This document shows, piece by piece, positions 56,496 to 64,000 of a stretch of 64,000 bases of DNA. The position numbers were made by a program, and so were the translations under genes. Where the stretch lies: contig NZ_JARUBF010000001.1 in NCBI RefSeq assembly GCF_029626025.1, forward strand, positions 3,844,001-3,908,000. Direction: 5' to 3'. Numbering within the stretch: the stretch's first letter is position 1; each line of letters opens with the position of its first letter. The notes under the pieces were generated by a model. The model was not told the origin of the DNA. It did not search any database and saw only the letters and a list, made by a program, of their open reading frames with translations. The stretch is from Solwaraspora sp. WMMD406. GTDB taxonomy: Bacteria > Actinomycetota > Actinomycetes > Mycobacteriales > Micromonosporaceae.

Positions 56496-57421
56496 GCGGC
56501 GCGACGAAGGCCACCCGGACCAGCGGCCGGACGCTGGTGCGCGTCAAGGTACGCGGTGCGCTGGTGCTCGGCCTCGTGTCGACCGCCGGCCTGGCCATGT
56601 TCTTCTGGCCGTTGTTCGCCGCGCCCGCCCCGACCGCGATCGCGCACGCCGACGACGCTCCGCTGATGTTCGTGCTGATCCTGCCGCTGCTCATCGCCAT
56701 CGTGTTGAGCGAGCTCACCTCCGGTGGGATCGACACCAAGACCCTGGCCATGCTCGGCGTACTGTCTGCCGTCAACGCCGCGCTCCGGCCGCTGGGCGCC
56801 GGTACGGCCGGTATCGAAACGGTCTTCTTCCTGCTCGTGCTCGCCGGTCGGGTGTTCGGCAGCGGGTTCGGGTTCGTGCTCGGCTGCACCAGTCTGTTCG
56901 CCTCGGCGCTGCTGACCGCGGGCGTCGGTCCGTGGCTGCCCTTCCAGATGATCGCCGCCGCCTGGGTCGGCCTCGGTGCCGGTCTGCTCCCGCGCCGCCC
57001 CAGGGGCAAGGCGGAAATCGCCCTGCTCGCCCTGTACGGAGTCGTGGCCGCCTACCTGTACGGCTTCCTGATGAACATGTGGTTCTGGCCGTACCTCGCC
57101 CAGGGCACCCAGCTCGACTTCGTCCCCGGCGACCCGGTTCTGGACAACCTGCACCGGTTCGCCGTCTTCACCGTCACCACCTCCACGTTCGGGTGGGACA
57201 CCGGTCGCGCGCTGACCAACGGGGTCGCGCTCCTGCTCGCCGGCCCGGCGGTGCTGACCGTGCTCCGCCGGGCCGCCCGTCGGGCGGCCTTCGACGCGCC
57301 GGTGGAGTTCGACGCACTGGCGGAGGTCACCACGCCGGTGGAGGTCCCCACGCCGTCCCCTCCGCCGACGACGGCGGCGGACGTGGTCGCGCACCGCGCG
57401 GGCGACCCGCCCGGCCGATGA
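56492..57421 (+). CDS. ECF transporter S component, likely for cobalamin
   Basis: This 309-aa protein has about six hydrophobic helices, for example GLVSTAGLAMFFWPLFAA, FVLILPLLIAIVLSEL and FFLLVLAGRVFGSGFGFVLG, and a polar C-terminal tail. Position after EcfT and EcfAA' and the S-component look give the role. The substrate is inferred as cobalamin or a cobamide (CbrT-like) from the riboswitch and the transcobalamin-like proteins in the operon. The ATG at 56492 gives a 4-bp overlap; the longer open frame upstream lies in the ATPase gene. Confidence 0.82.
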   Translation: MSGATKATRTSGRTLVRVKVRGALVLGLVSTAGLAMFFWPLFAAPAPTAIAHADDAPLMFVLILPLLIAIVLSELTSGGIDTKTLAMLGVLSAVNAALRPLGAGTAGIETVFFLLVLAGRVFGSGFGFVLGCTSLFASALLTAGVGPWLPFQMIAAAWVGLGAGLLPRRPRGKAEIALLALYGVVAAYLYGFLMNMWFWPYLAQGTQLDFVPGDPVLDNLHRFAVFTVTTSTFGWDTGRALTNGVALLLAGPAVLTVLRRAARRAAFDAPVEFDALAEVTTPVEVPTPSPPPTTAADVVAHRAGDPPGR

Positions 57422-57470
57422 TGCAAAATAGTGGCAACAGCACACTGATGGCACTACGGAGGGAACTTCT

Positions 57471-58085
57471 GTGGCCGTGTACACGTTGCCCGACATGCCC
57501 TACGACTACGGCGCGCTCGAACCCGCCATGTCCGGTGAGATCCTCGAACTGCACCACAGCAAGCACCACGCCGCATACGTCAAGGGCAGCAACGACGCGC
57601 TCGACCAGCTCGCCGAGGCGCGCGACAAGGGCGACTACTCGACGCTGGTCGGCCTGGAAAAGACCTTCGCCTTCAACCTCTCCGGCCACGTGCTGCACTC
57701 GATCTTCTGGAACAACCTCTCGCCCGACGGCGGTGACCGTCCCGACGGCGAGTTGGCCGCCGCGATCGACGAGCACTTCGGCTCGTTCGAGGCGTTCGCC
57801 GGTCAGCTGTCCACGGCCACCAAGGGCGTCCAGGGATCCGGCTGGGGCGTGCTCGCCTGGGAACCGCTGAGCCGACGGCTCATCGTCGAGCAGGTCTACG
57901 ACCACCACGGCAACGTCGGTCAGGCGTCGACGCCGATCCTGGTCTTCGACGCCTGGGAGCACGCCTACTACCTGCAGTACCGTAACGTCCGCCCGGACTA
58001 CGTCGACCGGCTCTGGGACCTGGTCGACTGGGCCGACGTCACGGCCCGGTTCACCGCCGCCCGCGCGGCGAAGCCGTTGATCTGA
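57471..58085 (+). CDS. sodA: Superoxide dismutase, Fe/Mn family
   Basis: The product is 204 aa, the usual length. It has the family start [15 protein letters not shown], the metal ligand His in [12 protein letters not shown], the second His region [11 protein letters not shown], and [11 protein letters not shown], which gives the Asp and His ligands. It detoxifies superoxide in the cytoplasm. A GTG start has AGGAGGG-like sequence 7 bases upstream (GGAGGG). It lies 49 bp after the ECF operon and may have its own promoter. Choice of Fe, Mn or cambialistic metal is not decided here. Confidence 0.93.
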   Translation: MAVYTLPDMPYDYGALEPAMSGEILELHHSKHHAAYVKGSNDALDQLAEARDKGDYSTLVGLEKTFAFNLSGHVLHSIFWNNLSPDGGDRPDGELAAAIDEHFGSFEAFAGQLSTATKGVQGSGWGVLAWEPLSRRLIVEQVYDHHGNVGQASTPILVFDAWEHAYYLQYRNVRPDYVDRLWDLVDWADVTARFTAARAAKPLI

Positions 58086-58088
58086 CCG

Positions 58089-58358
58089 GTGGCGGATCAC
58101 CCCGTACCCGCCGCGGCCGACGTCGTCCAGCGCGCCGCCGGCGTCATCGCCGCGCGACATCGCGGCGACCTCGACGGCGCCGAGGCACTGCTGGCGGACT
58201 TTCCCTCGGAACACGCCCGGACGCTCGGCTTCTACCTGCTCGCCGACCTCGCCCTCGGACTGGTCCGCGCCCAGAGCGGACAGACCATGGACGATCTCGT
58301 GCGGGAACTCTCGCTGCACCTGGCCGCAGGAACGCACCGGCCGCCGCCGACCGACTGA
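58089..58358 (+). CDS. Small hypothetical protein downstream of sodA
   Basis: This is an 89-aa frame with GTG start 3 bp after the sodA stop and strong actinomycete codon bias. The protein is mainly helical and Ala/Leu-rich ([27 protein letters not shown]) without signal peptide or membrane segment. I do not recognise it. No good ribosome binding site is seen, so coupling to sodA would be needed. It ends before a strong hairpin. Confidence 0.55.
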   Translation: MADHPVPAAADVVQRAAGVIAARHRGDLDGAEALLADFPSEHARTLGFYLLADLALGLVRAQSGQTMDDLVRELSLHLAAGTHRPPPTD

Positions 58359-58384
58359 CACCTCGGGCCGCGCTGGCACACCTC

Positions 58385-58423
58385 CCACGCCGGGCGGACT
58401 TCGGTGAAGTCCGCCCGGCGTGG
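58385..58423. terminator. Bidirectional hairpin between the sodA unit and metE
   Basis: A perfect 17-bp stem (58385-58401 with 58407-58423) with a 5-base loop lies between two convergent stops, 27 bp after one and 6 bp after the other. It can end transcripts from both sides. Confidence 0.85.
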
Positions 58424-58428
58424 TGTCG

Positions 58429-60666
58429 TCAGTCTCCCCGCACCCGCGCGGCGGCCGCGACCAGGTGCCGCAGCGACGCCTCGACCTCGGGGTATCCGCG
58501 AGTCTTCAAACCACAGTCCGGGTTGACCCACAGGCGGTCCGCCGGGACGGCCGCCACCGCGCGGCGTACCGCCTCGACCACCTCGTCCAGGGCCGGCACC
58601 CGGGGCGAGTGGATGTCCCACACCCCGGGGCCGACCCCCCGGCGGTATCCGATCGCGGCGAGGTCGTCGAGGACCTCCATCTTCGAGCGGGACGCCTCGA
58701 TGCTGGTCACGTCGGCGTCGAGGGCGTCGATCGCGGTGATCACCTCACCGAACTCGGAGTAGCACAGGTGGGTGTGGATCTGCACGTCGTCGGCCACCCC
58801 GCTGGTCGCCAGGCGGAACGCGGCGACCGCCCAGTCCAGGTACGCCTGCTGGTCCGCCCGGCGCAGCGGCAGGGTCTCCCGCAGGGCCGGCTCGTCGACC
58901 TGGATCACCCCGATCCCGGCGGCCGCCAGGTCGCGGCACTCGTCGCGCAGGGCGAGCGCCACCTGATCGGCGGTGTCGGCCAGCGGTTGGTCCGTACGCA
59001 CGAATGACCAGGCCAGGATGGTGACCGGGCCGGTCAGCATGCCCTTGACCGGCTTGTCGGTCAACGACTGGGCGTAGGCGGACCACTCGACCGTCATCGG
59101 CGCGGTGCGGGCCACGTCGCCGTAGATGATCGGTGGGCGGACGCAGCGGGAGCCGTACGACTGCACCCAGCCGTGCTCGGTGGCGGCGCACCCGTCGAGC
59201 TGCTCGGCGAAATACTGGACCATGTCGTTGCGTTCCGGTTCGCCGTGCACGAGCACGTCAAGGCCGAGCCGCTCCTGCAGCCGGACGACGTGGGCGACCT
59301 CGGCGCGCATCCGCTGGACGTAGCCGGCGTCGTCGAGCCGCCCGGCCCGGTGCTCGGCGCGGGCCGCGCGGAGTTCGGCGGTCTGCGGAAACGATCCGAT
59401 CGTGGTGGTCGGCAACGCCGGCAGCGCCAACCGCCGCCGCTGGGCGGCTACCCGGTCGGCGTAGTCGCCGCGCTGGCGGTCCACCGGACGCAGGGCGGTG
59501 AGCCGGGTACGTACGTCGTCGTGCCGCCACCCCGCTGGTGCGGCCGGAGGCGGTGGCGGCAGCTGCCCGGTCCCGTCGCGCAGCGCGCGACCGAGCGCGA
59601 CGACCTCGTCGACTTTTTGCCGGGCGAACGCCAGCCGCTCCGACAGCCGGGGATCCAGCCGGGTTTCGGCGGCCAGGTCGACCGGGACGTGCAGCAGCGA
59701 ACAGGAGGTGGCGACGGCGACGTGATCGGCCAGTCCGGCGAGCACGGCGCCGGTCGCCACGGCGGCCCGCAGGTCGGTCCGCCAGATGTTGTGGCCGTCG
59801 ACCAGCCCGGCCACGATGGTCCTGCCGCGCAGTGGGCCGGCGGCCGCCAGCCGCTTCACGTTGTCCGGGCCGGCGACCAGGTCGACGCCGATCGCCTCGA
59901 CCGGAGTGGCCAGCAGAGCCGGCAGCGCGTCGCCGAGGTCGCCGAAGTAGGTGGCGACGAAGATCCGTGGCCGGTGCGTGAGGTCGCCCAGCCGGGTGTA
60001 GGCGCGGCGGAGCGCGGCTATCTCCTCGGGGCTGCGGTCGGTGACGTAGGCCGGCTCGTCGAGCTGCACCCAGGCCACGCCCGCGTCGGCCAGCGCGGTG
60101 AGGATCCGCGCGTACGTCTCGACCAGGTCGTCGAGGCGGGCGAACGGGTCGTGCCCCTTGGCCAGGAGCAGGAACGTGGCCGGCCCGACCAGCACCGGCC
60201 GGGTGACGACGCCCAGGTCACGTGCCTCGGCGTACTCGGCCAACGCCTTCGTCGGGTTCGCCGTGAACACGGTGTCGGGGCCGATCTCCGGCACCAGATA
60301 GTGGTAGTTGGTGGCGAACCACTTGGTCAGCTCCAACGCCGGCTCGGCGTCGACGCCCCGGGCCATCGCGAAGTAGGTGTCCAGTTCGGACAGGCCCAGT
60401 CGGGTGAACCGGTCGGGGATCGCGCCGACCGCGACGGCGGTGTCCAGGACGTGGTCGTAGTAGGAGAACGTGTTCGACGGGATCGCGTCGAGCCGGGCGT
60501 CGCGCAGGGTCCGCCAGACCTCGGCGCGCAGCGTGGCGGCGGTGTCCGCCAGGGCCGCCGCGTCGATACGGCCGGCCCAGTAGCTCTCGACGGCTTTCTT
60601 CAGCTCGCGGTTGGCGCCGATGCGCGGGTAGCCGAGCACGGTGCTCTGGCCGAAGGTGGTTGTCAC
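58429..60666 (-). CDS. metE: Cobalamin-independent methionine synthase
   Basis: The 745-aa product has the full MetE layout: N-terminal barrel beginning [23 protein letters not shown], and a C-terminal catalytic barrel with [14 protein letters not shown], the zinc His/Cys set ([10 protein letters not shown] and the late NPDCGLKTR), and DEPALRE. It transfers the methyl group of methyltetrahydrofolate polyglutamate to homocysteine without B12. The GTG at 60666 lies 7 bases after AAGGA; GTG 60669 is next to it. The long leader carries a cobalamin riboswitch, so MetE should be made when B12 is scarce. Confidence 0.95.
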   Translation of the reverse strand: MTTTFGQSTVLGYPRIGANRELKKAVESYWAGRIDAAALADTAATLRAEVWRTLRDARLDAIPSNTFSYYDHVLDTAVAVGAIPDRFTRLGLSELDTYFAMARGVDAEPALELTKWFATNYHYLVPEIGPDTVFTANPTKALAEYAEARDLGVVTRPVLVGPATFLLLAKGHDPFARLDDLVETYARILTALADAGVAWVQLDEPAYVTDRSPEEIAALRRAYTRLGDLTHRPRIFVATYFGDLGDALPALLATPVEAIGVDLVAGPDNVKRLAAAGPLRGRTIVAGLVDGHNIWRTDLRAAVATGAVLAGLADHVAVATSCSLLHVPVDLAAETRLDPRLSERLAFARQKVDEVVALGRALRDGTGQLPPPPPAAPAGWRHDDVRTRLTALRPVDRQRGDYADRVAAQRRRLALPALPTTTIGSFPQTAELRAARAEHRAGRLDDAGYVQRMRAEVAHVVRLQERLGLDVLVHGEPERNDMVQYFAEQLDGCAATEHGWVQSYGSRCVRPPIIYGDVARTAPMTVEWSAYAQSLTDKPVKGMLTGPVTILAWSFVRTDQPLADTADQVALALRDECRDLAAAGIGVIQVDEPALRETLPLRRADQQAYLDWAVAAFRLATSGVADDVQIHTHLCYSEFGEVITAIDALDADVTSIEASRSKMEVLDDLAAIGYRRGVGPGVWDIHSPRVPALDEVVEAVRRAVAAVPADRLWVNPDCGLKTRGYPEVEASLRHLVAAAARVRGD

Positions 60667-60797
60667 CACAGGGTCCTTCCCTCGAAGTGCCCAGCGGCAC
60701 GGGAAAAGAACCAGGGAGGAAAGCCGGCAACGGTACGGCTTCCGCCCCGGCCCTCCCGCGAGGCCGCCGGCGACGCACACCGGGCGGTGTGCGCAGC

Positions 60798-60980
60798 GCT
60801 GGCAGGTCTTCGGACTCGTGGGCGTGACCCGACTGGTCGCCTACTGGCCGTCGCTTCCCAGACCTCGCGGTCCAGTGCTTCGTTGACGGCGGTCGTTCCC
60901 ACTTACCGCTGCGGGGCAGTCCCGGATTCGCACCGGGTTCCCTCTTGCGACGTTCCGCCTGGTGGGCGGAACGAACCAGC
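60798..60980 (-). promoter_or_regulatory. Cobalamin riboswitch upstream of metE
   Basis: The classic form is readable on the minus strand: GAGGGAACCCGGTGCGAATC, the core CTGCCCCGCAGCGGTAAG, and the 3' end GAGTCCGAAGACCTGCC. GCTGG and CCAGC close the outer stem, and a GTTCCGCC/GGCGGAAC hairpin follows the 5' side. At about 183 nt it is full-length, in contrast to the compact elements at 50.8 and 51.1 kb. Confidence 0.93.
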
Positions 60981-61099
60981 ACCACCCGCCATCGTACGGG
61001 CACCTCGGCGGTGGCCGGACGAGGGCGGGTGGCAGCGGAGCCCGGCGGTCGGGACCGGACGGGAGCGGGAGCGGGAGCGGGTGGCGCCGACTCCGTTGG

Positions 61100-62185
61100 T
61101 CAGAAGTCGTCGTCGAAGGTGACCGATCCGGTCACCCCGACCTGGTACGCCGACACCCGGCGTTCGAAGAAGTTCGACAGTTCCTGCACGTCCTGCAGGT
61201 CCATGAAGGCGAACGGGTTGGTCGAGCCGTACATCGGTGCGATGCCGAGTGCGGCCAGCCGCCGGTCGGCGACGTGCTGCAGGTACTCGCGCATGTCGGT
61301 CAGGGACATCCCGGAGACGCCCTGTTCGAGCAGGTCGGCGGCGAACTGCACCTCGCACTCGACCGCCTCGGCGAGCATGTCCCGCACCTGCTGTTCCATC
61401 TCGGCGTCGAACAGGTCCGGCTCCTCGGCGCGGACGGTGTCCACCACGTCGAAGGCGAACGCCATGTGCATCGACTCGTCGCGGAACACCCAGTTGGTGC
61501 CCGACGCGAGACCGTTGAGCAGCCCCCGGGACCGCAAGAAGTACACGTAGGCGAAGGCGCCGTAGAAGAACAGGCCCTCGATGCAGGCGGCGAAGCAGAT
61601 CAGGTTGAGCAGGAACGCCCGCCGGTCGGCGCGGGTACGCAGCTCCCGGAGCTCGAAGATCGAGTCGATCCACCGGAAGCAGAACTCGGCCTTGCGGGCG
61701 ATCGACGGGATGTTCTCCACCGCCGCGAACGCCGCGAAGCGTTCCTGCTCGTCCGGCACGTAGGTGTCGAGCAGGTTGAGGTAGAACTGGACGTGCACCG
61801 CCTCCTCGAACAGCTGCCGGGACAGGTAGAGCCGACCCTCCGGCGAGTTGACGTGCTGGTAGAGGTTGAGCACCAGGTTGTTGGCCACGATCGTGTCGCC
61901 GGTGGCGAAGAACGCGACCAGTCGGGACACCAGGTGCCGCTCCGCTGGCGTGAGGCGGGCCAGGTCGGCGAGGTCGGAGTGCAGGTCGACCTCTTCGACG
62001 GTCCAGGTGTTCTTGATCGCGTCACGGAACCGGTCGAAGAACCGTGGATACCGCATCGGTCGCAGGGTCAGGTCCATGCCGGGGTCGAGCAGCAGGTGCC
62101 GCTCGCCCGGGGCGGCACCGGCGGCGGCACCCGCGGTGGTACGGGCGTCGGAGGCAGCGGTACGGGTGTCGGGAATCGTGGTCAC
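61100..62185 (-). CDS. nrdB: Ribonucleotide reductase class I small subunit
   Basis: The 361-aa product has the ferritin-like NrdB pattern: FATGDTIVANNL, the ligand set EEAVHVQFY in which Glu, His and the radical-site Tyr are spaced as in E. coli (E115, H118, Y122), ARKAEFCFRW, IEGLFFYGAFA and RDESMHM. It makes the radical for dNTP synthesis with NrdA. The GTG start shares GTGA with the nrdA stop. Streptomyces nrdABS of this type is known to be repressed by a B12 riboswitch; here the operon leader lies beyond the window edge. Confidence 0.93.
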   Translation of the reverse strand: MTTIPDTRTAASDARTTAGAAAGAAPGERHLLLDPGMDLTLRPMRYPRFFDRFRDAIKNTWTVEEVDLHSDLADLARLTPAERHLVSRLVAFFATGDTIVANNLVLNLYQHVNSPEGRLYLSRQLFEEAVHVQFYLNLLDTYVPDEQERFAAFAAVENIPSIARKAEFCFRWIDSIFELRELRTRADRRAFLLNLICFAACIEGLFFYGAFAYVYFLRSRGLLNGLASGTNWVFRDESMHMAFAFDVVDTVRAEEPDLFDAEMEQQVRDMLAEAVECEVQFAADLLEQGVSGMSLTDMREYLQHVADRRLAALGIAPMYGSTNPFAFMDLQDVQELSNFFERRVSAYQVGVTGSVTFDDDF

Positions 62186-64000
62186 TGGCAGGCCTCGCAG
62201 CTTTCGGGGTTTTCCAGGGAGCAGGCCAGCGCGTCATCGTCGCCGACCGCGATGGTCGGGGTGACGCCCGGGGTGGCGATGGCGACGGTGGCCTGCTGGA
62301 TCCGGGTCGCGGGACGCGACCGCAGGTAGTAGGTGGTCTTCAGCCCGGATTTCCAGGCGTACAGGTACATCGACGACAGCTTGCCGATGGTGGGGGCGCT
62401 CATGAACAGGTTCAACGACTGCGATTGGTCGATGAACGGGGTCCGGGCGGCGGCCAGGTCGATCAGCGCCCGCTGCGGCAGCTCCCAGGCGGTACGGAAC
62501 AGCTCCCGTACCTGCGGGGGAAGCTCCGCGATGCCCTGCACCGATCCCTCGGCCCGCTTGATCTGGTCGCGGATCGCCGCCGTCCACAGCCCGCGCGCCT
62601 TGAGCTCGCCGACCAGGTAGGTGTTGATCTGCAGGAACTCCCCGGACATGGTCTCGCGCTTGAACAGGTTGGACACCTGCGGCTCGATGCACTCGTAGCA
62701 GCCGGCGATCGAGGCGATCGTGGCGGTCGGCGCGATCGCGACCAGCAACGAGTTCCGCAGGCCGTGCGCGGCGATCGTCGCGCGCAGCGCGGCCCATCGT
62801 TGCACCTGCGCCGGCTCGGCACCCCACAGGTCCGGGTGCAGCTCGCCGCGCGCCGCCCGGGTCTCGGCGTACGCCGGATGCGGGCCGAACCGTTCGGCGA
62901 GTCCGGCCGAGGTCTCCAGCGCGGTGAGGAAGATTTCCTCCTGTACGCGGGTGGACAGTTCCCGGGCCCGCGGTGAGTCGAACGGCAGTCGCAGGGTGAA
63001 GAAGGCGTCCTGCAGGCCCATCAGTCCGAGCCCGACCGGCCGCCAGCGGGGGTTCGAGGCCGCCGCCTGCGGGGCGGGGTAGTAGTTGATGTCGATGACC
63101 CGGTCGAGGAACACCACCGCCGTACGGACCGTGTCGCGCAGCTTGTCCCAGTCGACGCCGTCGGCGGTGACGTGCGCGCCGAGGTTGACCGAACCCAGGT
63201 TGCACACCGCGGTCTCGGTGTCGTCGTTGACCTCCAGGATCTCGGTGCACAGGTTCGACAGGTGGATCGTGTTGCCGGGCATCCCGGTCTGGTTGGACAG
63301 CCGGTTGGCGGCGTCCTTGAACGTCATCCAGCCGTTGCCGGTCTGCGCCAGGGTCCGCATCATCCGCCCGTACAGGTCGCGGGCCTTGACCGTGCGGACC
63401 GCCTTCTTCTCCGCCGCGCGGTACGCCTCGTCGAACGCCTCACCGAACAGGTCGGGCAGTTCGGGTGCGTCCGACGGGTCGATCAGGGACCAGTCGGCGT
63501 CGGCCTCGACCCGGCGCATGAACTCGTCGGGGATCCAGTTGGCCAGGTTGAGGTTGTGCGTACGTCGGGCGTCCTCACCGGTGTTGTCCCGCAGTTCCAG
63601 GAACTCTTCGATGTCCGGGTGCCACGGCTCCAGGTAGACGCAGGCCGCGCCCTTGCGCCGGCCGCCCTGGTTGACCGCCGCGACCCCGGCGTCCAGGGTC
63701 TTGAGGAACGGGACGATCCCGTTGGACCGACCGTTGGTGCCCCGGATCAACGCGCCGCGTCCGCGCACCCGGGACCAGGAGATGCCGATTCCGCCGGAGA
63801 ACTTCGACAGTCGCGCCACCTGGTGGTACCGCTCGTAGATCGAGTCCAGTTCGTCGCGGGGCGAGTCGACCAGGAAGCAGGACGACATCTGGGTGTGCCG
63901 GGTGCCGGAGTTGAACAGGGTGGGCGAGCTCGGCAGGTAGGCCAGGCTGGACATCAGCCGGTAGAAGCCGATCGCGTCGCCCGGTGTCTGGGACAGCCCG
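62182..64000 (-). CDS. nrdA: Ribonucleotide reductase class I large subunit, 5' end outside window
   Basis: The visible 606 residues reach the C terminus and begin inside the protein (GLSQTPGDAIGFYRLMSSLA); the frame is open through base 64000, so the true start lies to the right. It shows the NrdA catalytic core: SSCFLVDS, SGGIGISWSRVRG, HLSNLCTEILEV with the active-site Asn, Cys and Glu, CNLGSVNL, and the redox tail SCEACQ at the end. It reduces ribonucleoside diphosphates. Its stop overlaps the nrdB start. Confidence 0.93.
   Translation of the reverse strand, partial: GLSQTPGDAIGFYRLMSSLAYLPSSPTLFNSGTRHTQMSSCFLVDSPRDELDSIYERYHQVARLSKFSGGIGISWSRVRGRGALIRGTNGRSNGIVPFLKTLDAGVAAVNQGGRRKGAACVYLEPWHPDIEEFLELRDNTGEDARRTHNLNLANWIPDEFMRRVEADADWSLIDPSDAPELPDLFGEAFDEAYRAAEKKAVRTVKARDLYGRMMRTLAQTGNGWMTFKDAANRLSNQTGMPGNTIHLSNLCTEILEVNDDTETAVCNLGSVNLGAHVTADGVDWDKLRDTVRTAVVFLDRVIDINYYPAPQAAASNPRWRPVGLGLMGLQDAFFTLRLPFDSPRARELSTRVQEEIFLTALETSAGLAERFGPHPAYAETRAARGELHPDLWGAEPAQVQRWAALRATIAAHGLRNSLLVAIAPTATIASIAGCYECIEPQVSNLFKRETMSGEFLQINTYLVGELKARGLWTAAIRDQIKRAEGSVQGIAELPPQVRELFRTAWELPQRALIDLAAARTPFIDQSQSLNLFMSAPTIGKLSSMYLYAWKSGLKTTYYLRSRPATRIQQATVAIATPGVTPTIAVGDDDALACSLENPESCEACQ

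Noticed and set aside
61100-62185. Possible R2c (Mn/Fe, Tyr-less) small subunit
   Set aside because: The Tyr four residues after the His ligand is present (EEAVHVQFY), as in Tyr-radical NrdB.

Overview
The window looks like a high-GC actinomycete chromosome, most likely Micromonosporaceae. This is inferred from the strong third-position GC, GTG starts, 4-bp ATGA/GTGA gene overlaps, an LPXTG wall anchor and cobalamin-riboswitch-controlled metE; no 16S or marker gene is present to fix the genus. No tRNA, rRNA or CRISPR array was seen.

Left part (1-9.6 kb). A minus-strand set reads methyltransferase, AMP-dependent ligase, alpha/beta hydrolase, then a gene cut by the left edge. Divergent from it is a very long fused biotin-dependent acyl-CoA carboxylase (3898-9384), closed by two strong hairpins. 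An IS5-type insertion sequence (9664-10547) with readable terminal inverted repeats and a candidate GTT target duplication separates this part from the next.

Centre (10.8-49.2 kb). A tightly packed nonribosomal peptide operon holds two giant NRPSs (4740 and 5612 aa), a crotonyl-CoA carboxylase/reductase homologue, MbtH, a P450, a thioesterase-like protein whose nucleophile is Cys, a stand-alone adenylation-thiolation protein with a Val-type pocket, a second P450 and an O-methyltransferase. The NRPS order is C-A-T, C-A-T, C-A-T, C-A-T-E, then C-A-T, C-A-T, C-(A remnant)-T, C-A-T-E, C-A-T-TE. This predicts a nonapeptide with epimerised residues 4 and 8 and TE release. Module 7 has lost its adenylation core. 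The stand-alone A-T protein, the Cys thioesterase-like protein and a P450 form a plausible SyrB1/SyrC-like system to make and deliver the missing residue. Modules 2 and 3 share an identical 1410-bp block with codon usage unlike the rest of the gene.

Right part (49-64 kb) is a vitamin B12 neighbourhood. Two divergent transcription units, each led by a compact cobalamin riboswitch, encode proteins resembling the two halves of animal transcobalamin: an alpha/alpha-barrel and a small beta domain. One pair is secreted; the other is anchored and sits in an operon with ECF transporter subunits T, AA' and S. Then come a superoxide dismutase, a small unknown gene, B12-independent methionine synthase metE under a third cobalamin riboswitch, and nrdB with nrdA running off the right edge. 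Uptake of B12 and two genes whose families are commonly B12-repressed lie together.
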